Source: Clostridia bacterium (lineage in GTDB: Bacteria; Bacillota; Clostridia; Oscillospirales; Acutalibacteraceae). Taken from it: a stretch of 7,121 nucleotides of DNA. Each line of letters starts with the position of its first letter. The stretch's first letter is position 1. Under the pieces are notes generated by a model. That model was not told the DNA's origin, did no database searches, and worked only from the letters and a program-made list of their open reading frames with translations. Made by a program: the position numbers and the translations under genes. The DNA lies in assembly GCA_900767015.1 (NCBI GenBank), contig CAAFXQ010000200.1:1-7121 (forward strand), written 5' to 3'. Below, in pieces: positions 5,286 through 7,121 of the stretch.

Positions 5286-5723
5286 ATGAAAATTTCAACC
5301 AAGGGACGTTATGCGCTTCGGATGCTTCTCGATTTAGCCGAGCATCAGGGCGATGGCTATGTTGCACTCAAGGATATTGCCGCACGCCAGAATATATCGA
5401 AAAAATATCTGGAACAGATTATCCCGATTTTCAACTCCTCCGATATTCTTAAGGCGTCACGGGGCTTTCAGGGCGGCTATCGGCTTTCGAGAACCCCCGA
5501 CAAATACACCGTTGCCGAAATTCTCCGTCTGACGGAGGGAGGACTGGCTCCGGTTGCCTGCTTAGAGCACGAACCGATCGAATGTGAGCGAAGCGGTTCT
5601 TGTGCAACGCTTCCCGTGTGGCAGGGACTTTACCGGGTTATCAACGAATACCTCGAGGGGATTACACTTCAGGATATCCTTAATACGCAGCGTGAAAAGA
5701 GCATGAATGATTATATAATATGA
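5286..5723 (+). CDS. Rrf2-family transcriptional regulator, probable Fe-S sensor
   Basis: A 145-residue winged-helix regulator of the Rrf2 family (relatives IscR, NsrR, RsrR, CymR). The N-terminus MKISTKGRYALRMLLDLA is the canonical family start. The winged HTH covers about 10-70, with IAARQNISKKYLEQI (31-45) as the HTH, the ASRGFQGGYRLSR wing (57-69) and the TVAEILRLTEG helix (75-85). Cys92, Cys100 and Cys106 occur as C-x7-C-x5-C, close to the C-x5-C-x5-C cluster ligands of IscR, so an Fe-S cluster is likely; CymR-type members lack this set. The ATG at 5286 was chosen over the GTG at 5277 because the latter lies inside the SD (AGAGG, 5273-5277). The gene is divergent from the BFD-like gene and converges with the DUF1893 operon at a shared terminator. 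It probably controls itself and the BFD-like gene. Confidence 0.92.
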   Translation: MKISTKGRYALRMLLDLAEHQGDGYVALKDIAARQNISKKYLEQIIPIFNSSDILKASRGFQGGYRLSRTPDKYTVAEILRLTEGGLAPVACLEHEPIECERSGSCATLPVWQGLYRVINEYLEGITLQDILNTQREKSMNDYII

Positions 5724-5729
5724 CAAAAG

Positions 5730-5776
5730 ACGGTATACGGATTTGAGCTTGTCCGTATACCGTTTCGTTTTTATTT
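5730..5776 (+). terminator. Shared terminator between Rrf2 and DUF1893 genes
   Basis: A perfect 12-bp stem, ACGGTATACGGA (5730-5741) with TCCGTATACCGT (5752-5763), has a 10-nt loop and is followed by TTCGTTTTTATTT. The opposite strand reads CTTTTGT after the stem, so it can serve both convergent units. The stop of the DUF1893 gene lies inside the T-run. Confidence 0.9.
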
Positions 5777-6184
5777 GTTCAGCTTCGCTTTCAAAACCCG
5801 GTACGCCTCGTCTGCGTCCGTGATGTCCATGACCGCACTTTCCATCGGGCAAAGGCCGTCGCCTTTCCGGTTTTGAATTCTCGGAACAAGCGTACCGTAT
5901 TCGTATTCGATACCGGCGTCAGTGAGTACTTTTGTTGCCGGCTCGCTGATGATACCGGCGTAAAGGGTAGCAATACCGGCTTTTTGCATCAGCAGTGCCG
6001 CCGCTTTCCCGACGACCTTATCGGCACAAGCGGCGCCGGTCAGGTCGGTTCCGTTTTCAAGAAGGCTCATGAACGGTCTGATACCCCGTTCGGTGAATTT
6101 GTATAAGTGTTCTTTCTGCCTGATAACACAGGTAAGGTTTTCTTTTTCCAAAAGCGCTTTACAGCTTTCCGAATTGCGGCTCAT
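5771..6184 (-). CDS. DUF1893 domain-containing protein
   Basis: A 137-residue cytoplasmic protein covering the whole DUF1893 family. Conserved blocks are KENLTCVIRQ (14-23), ERGIRPFMSLLENG (32-45), ADKVVGKAAALL (54-65), SEPATKVL (80-87), VPRIQNRKGDG (100-110) and CPMESAV (112-118). The family has a deaminase-like fold by structural work on a Thermotoga member (as I recall), but it lacks the classical zinc H-A-E/PCxxC deaminase signature, and the biochemical role is not known; ligand binding or a divergent enzyme are both possible. Its ATG lies 26 nt inside the 3' end of the ECF S-component gene in another frame, with a weak GAGG about 10 nt upstream, so it is translationally coupled to that gene. 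Being third in an operon with an Fe-S oxidoreductase and a vitamin-type transporter component suggests a role in using the imported compound. Confidence 0.9.
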   Translation of the reverse strand: MSRNSESCKALLEKENLTCVIRQKEHLYKFTERGIRPFMSLLENGTDLTGAACADKVVGKAAALLMQKAGIATLYAGIISEPATKVLTDAGIEYEYGTLVPRIQNRKGDGLCPMESAVMDITDADEAYRVLKAKLNK

Positions 6185-6737
6185 AGCGTATCAGCCTCGC
6201 TTTCTTCAAGGCGGCGACCAGTACCGGTACGGCGACCGCCTGTAAAATAATGCCCGGAACTCCGGTTGTGACTGCTGTCCATACAGCCGCCCACGCTGTC
6301 GGCATGCCCTGAATTTCCATTTTTAAAACGTGCAGGGCAAAGGCGGCGGCAATCAGAAATACCGCCCGTCCGCCGACCCAGGTCAACGGCAGGGTGATAA
6401 AGACGGGAAGCCGGAATTTCTGCGTGCAAAGGGACGTGATAAAGCCGTAAGCCCCCAATTCAAACATCATGAATATCAGTCTCGGAAAGGCGGGCATTCC
6501 GCTTATCAAAAAGCTGAACAGGGGAGACAGCACACCGCAGATGAGGGCGGCAGTCGGACCCAGCAGGAAGCCGCCGAGAATCACCGGCAGATGCATCGGA
6601 AGAAAAACGTTTCCGAGCGGCTTTCCGCCGATCAGATGAAACAGCTGAGGAACAACCGTCGCAAGGGCGCAGACAGCCGCCGAAACCGCAACGGTTCTTG
6701 CCGGCGATGCGTTGGTTTTCGTTTTGACTTTCTGCAT
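6159..6737 (-). CDS. ECF transporter S component (substrate-binding membrane protein)
   Basis: A 192-residue integral membrane protein with about six hydrophobic helices (roughly 14-30, 45-62, 64-80, 86-104, 108-139, 150-176), the size and layout of ECF-family S components. These capture vitamins, metals or related small molecules for a shared energising module (EcfA, EcfA', EcfT) encoded elsewhere. The segment LGNVFLPMHLPVILGGFLLGP (41-61) with the following GVLSPLFSFLISGMP (68-82) is typical of uncharacterised S components of Clostridia; the substrate cannot be read from the sequence. The ATG at 6737 was chosen because it begins 1 nt after the stop of the oxidoreductase gene, has AAGGGTG upstream, and precedes the first helix directly. 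The open frame extends to 6914, but that extension overlaps the oxidoreductase and is basic, non-membrane sequence. It overlaps DUF1893 by 26 nt. Confidence 0.88.
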   Translation of the reverse strand: MQKVKTKTNASPARTVAVSAAVCALATVVPQLFHLIGGKPLGNVFLPMHLPVILGGFLLGPTAALICGVLSPLFSFLISGMPAFPRLIFMMFELGAYGFITSLCTQKFRLPVFITLPLTWVGGRAVFLIAAAFALHVLKMEIQGMPTAWAAVWTAVTTGVPGIILQAVAVPVLVAALKKARLIRYEPQFGKL

Positions 6738-6738
6738 T

Positions 6739-7121
6739 TTATTCACCCTTGAAAAATTTATTCGCTTCCTGAAGCTTTTGCCGTATCGGAAGCTGTTGGG
6801 GACACTTCTCTTCGCATTTTCCGCAGCCGATGCACTTTGTTGCGTCACCCTTGATTTTTTTGTATGCCTTTTTGGCGGCAGCTTCGTCCTGAACGCTCTT
6901 GTTATACTGCGCAAAGATTTCGGGAATCTCGACCTTCTTCGGGCAGGGGATACAGTATTCGCAGTGGGTGCAGGAGATTTTCGCCGCAGATTCGAAAACC
7001 TTTTTCGCTTTTACAAAGCAAAGCTTCTGCTCATCAGTAAGCTTCCCGATCCGGCTTTCGTCGGCGTAGCGAAGGTTTTCCTTAACCTGCGCTTCGTTGC
7101 TCATACCGCTTAAAAGCAGGC
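6739..7121 (-). CDS. Aldo/keto reductase with C-terminal double 4Fe-4S domain (partial, 5' end outside window)
   Basis: Only the last about 126 residues are present; reading continues in frame to the window edge, and LLLSGMSNEAQVKENL is the conserved end of the aldo/keto reductase barrel in COG1453-type proteins (about 370-390 residues in full). The Met at 7104 is therefore internal. After a helical linker the ferredoxin-like tail has CTHCEYCIPCPKKVEIP and CIGCGKCEEKCPQQLPIR, eight cysteines expected to bind two [4Fe-4S] clusters; the first set is CxxCxxCxxCP, one residue shorter before the last Cys than the classical motif, as is usual in this family. Such proteins are cytoplasmic oxidoreductases of anaerobes whose substrates are mostly unknown. 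It leads the operon visible here (1 nt before the ECF S component); promoter and any riboswitch lie beyond the window. Truncation is due to the contig edge. Confidence 0.9.
   Translation of the reverse strand, partial: LLLSGMSNEAQVKENLRYADESRIGKLTDEQKLCFVKAKKVFESAAKISCTHCEYCIPCPKKVEIPEIFAQYNKSVQDEAAAKKAYKKIKGDATKCIGCGKCEEKCPQQLPIRQKLQEANKFFKGE

Noticed and set aside
6738..6914. N-terminal extension of the ECF S component
   Set aside because: It would add 59 basic residues without membrane helices, fully overlapping the oxidoreductase; the ATG at 6737 has an SD and fits the operon.
6712..7113. 133-residue plus-strand frame rich in Phe/Leu
   Set aside because: Antisense of the oxidoreductase cysteine domain; the opposite strand has eight conserved cysteines and is plainly the coding one.

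Overview
The window looks like a short contig from a gut-type, anaerobic member of the Clostridia (Firmicutes), probably near Ruminococcaceae/Oscillospiraceae. Supporting this are the sigma-A type promoters, strong AGGAGG-like ribosome binding sites, moderate GC content, a BFD-like [2Fe-2S] protein next to an Rrf2 regulator, an ECF transporter S component, and an aldo/keto reductase with two ferredoxin-type clusters. The lineage is inferred from gene content only. The first 26 bases match an Illumina TruSeq adapter at 23 of 26 positions, so genomic sequence starts near base 27.

Layout. (A) 28-2287, plus strand: the C-terminal half of a xylulokinase-like FGGY sugar kinase, then a complete isomerase of the L-fucose/L-arabinose isomerase family, forming a two-gene sugar catabolism operon. 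It ends at two tandem hairpin terminators (2313-2397). (B) 2397-2996, minus strand: an XRE-family repressor-like protein with a TTG start, followed by a small unrecognised 63-residue gene with its own promoter. That promoter carries three 9-bp boxes at exact 10-bp spacing, and a similar box overlaps the regulator's own promoter. (C) 2997-3215: an intergenic region with operator-like palindromes, a direct repeat, a perfect 16-bp inverted repeat and a GC-rich terminator. (D) 3216-4721, minus strand: a membrane-anchored or secreted GH30-type glycoside hydrolase with its own promoter. (E) 4890-5723: a divergent pair, a 64-residue BFD-like [2Fe-2S] protein (minus) and an Rrf2 regulator with three cysteines (plus). 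Consensus-like promoters and palindromes lie between them. (F) 5771-7121, minus strand: an operon of an aldo/keto reductase with C-terminal double 4Fe-4S domain (5' part outside the window), an ECF transporter S component and a DUF1893 protein. The genes are separated by 1 nt and then overlap by 26 nt.

How they may work together. The GH30 enzyme could release sugars outside the cell and the kinase/isomerase pair could feed a sugar into central metabolism, but the sequence does not fix the substrate and the two units are transcribed separately. The Rrf2/BFD pair looks like an iron-sulfur or redox-responsive switch. The AKR/ECF-S/DUF1893 operon is the least understood unit. It combines an Fe-S oxidoreductase, a vitamin-type uptake component and a deaminase-fold protein of unknown function. 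No CRISPR array, rRNA, tRNA or insertion sequence was seen.
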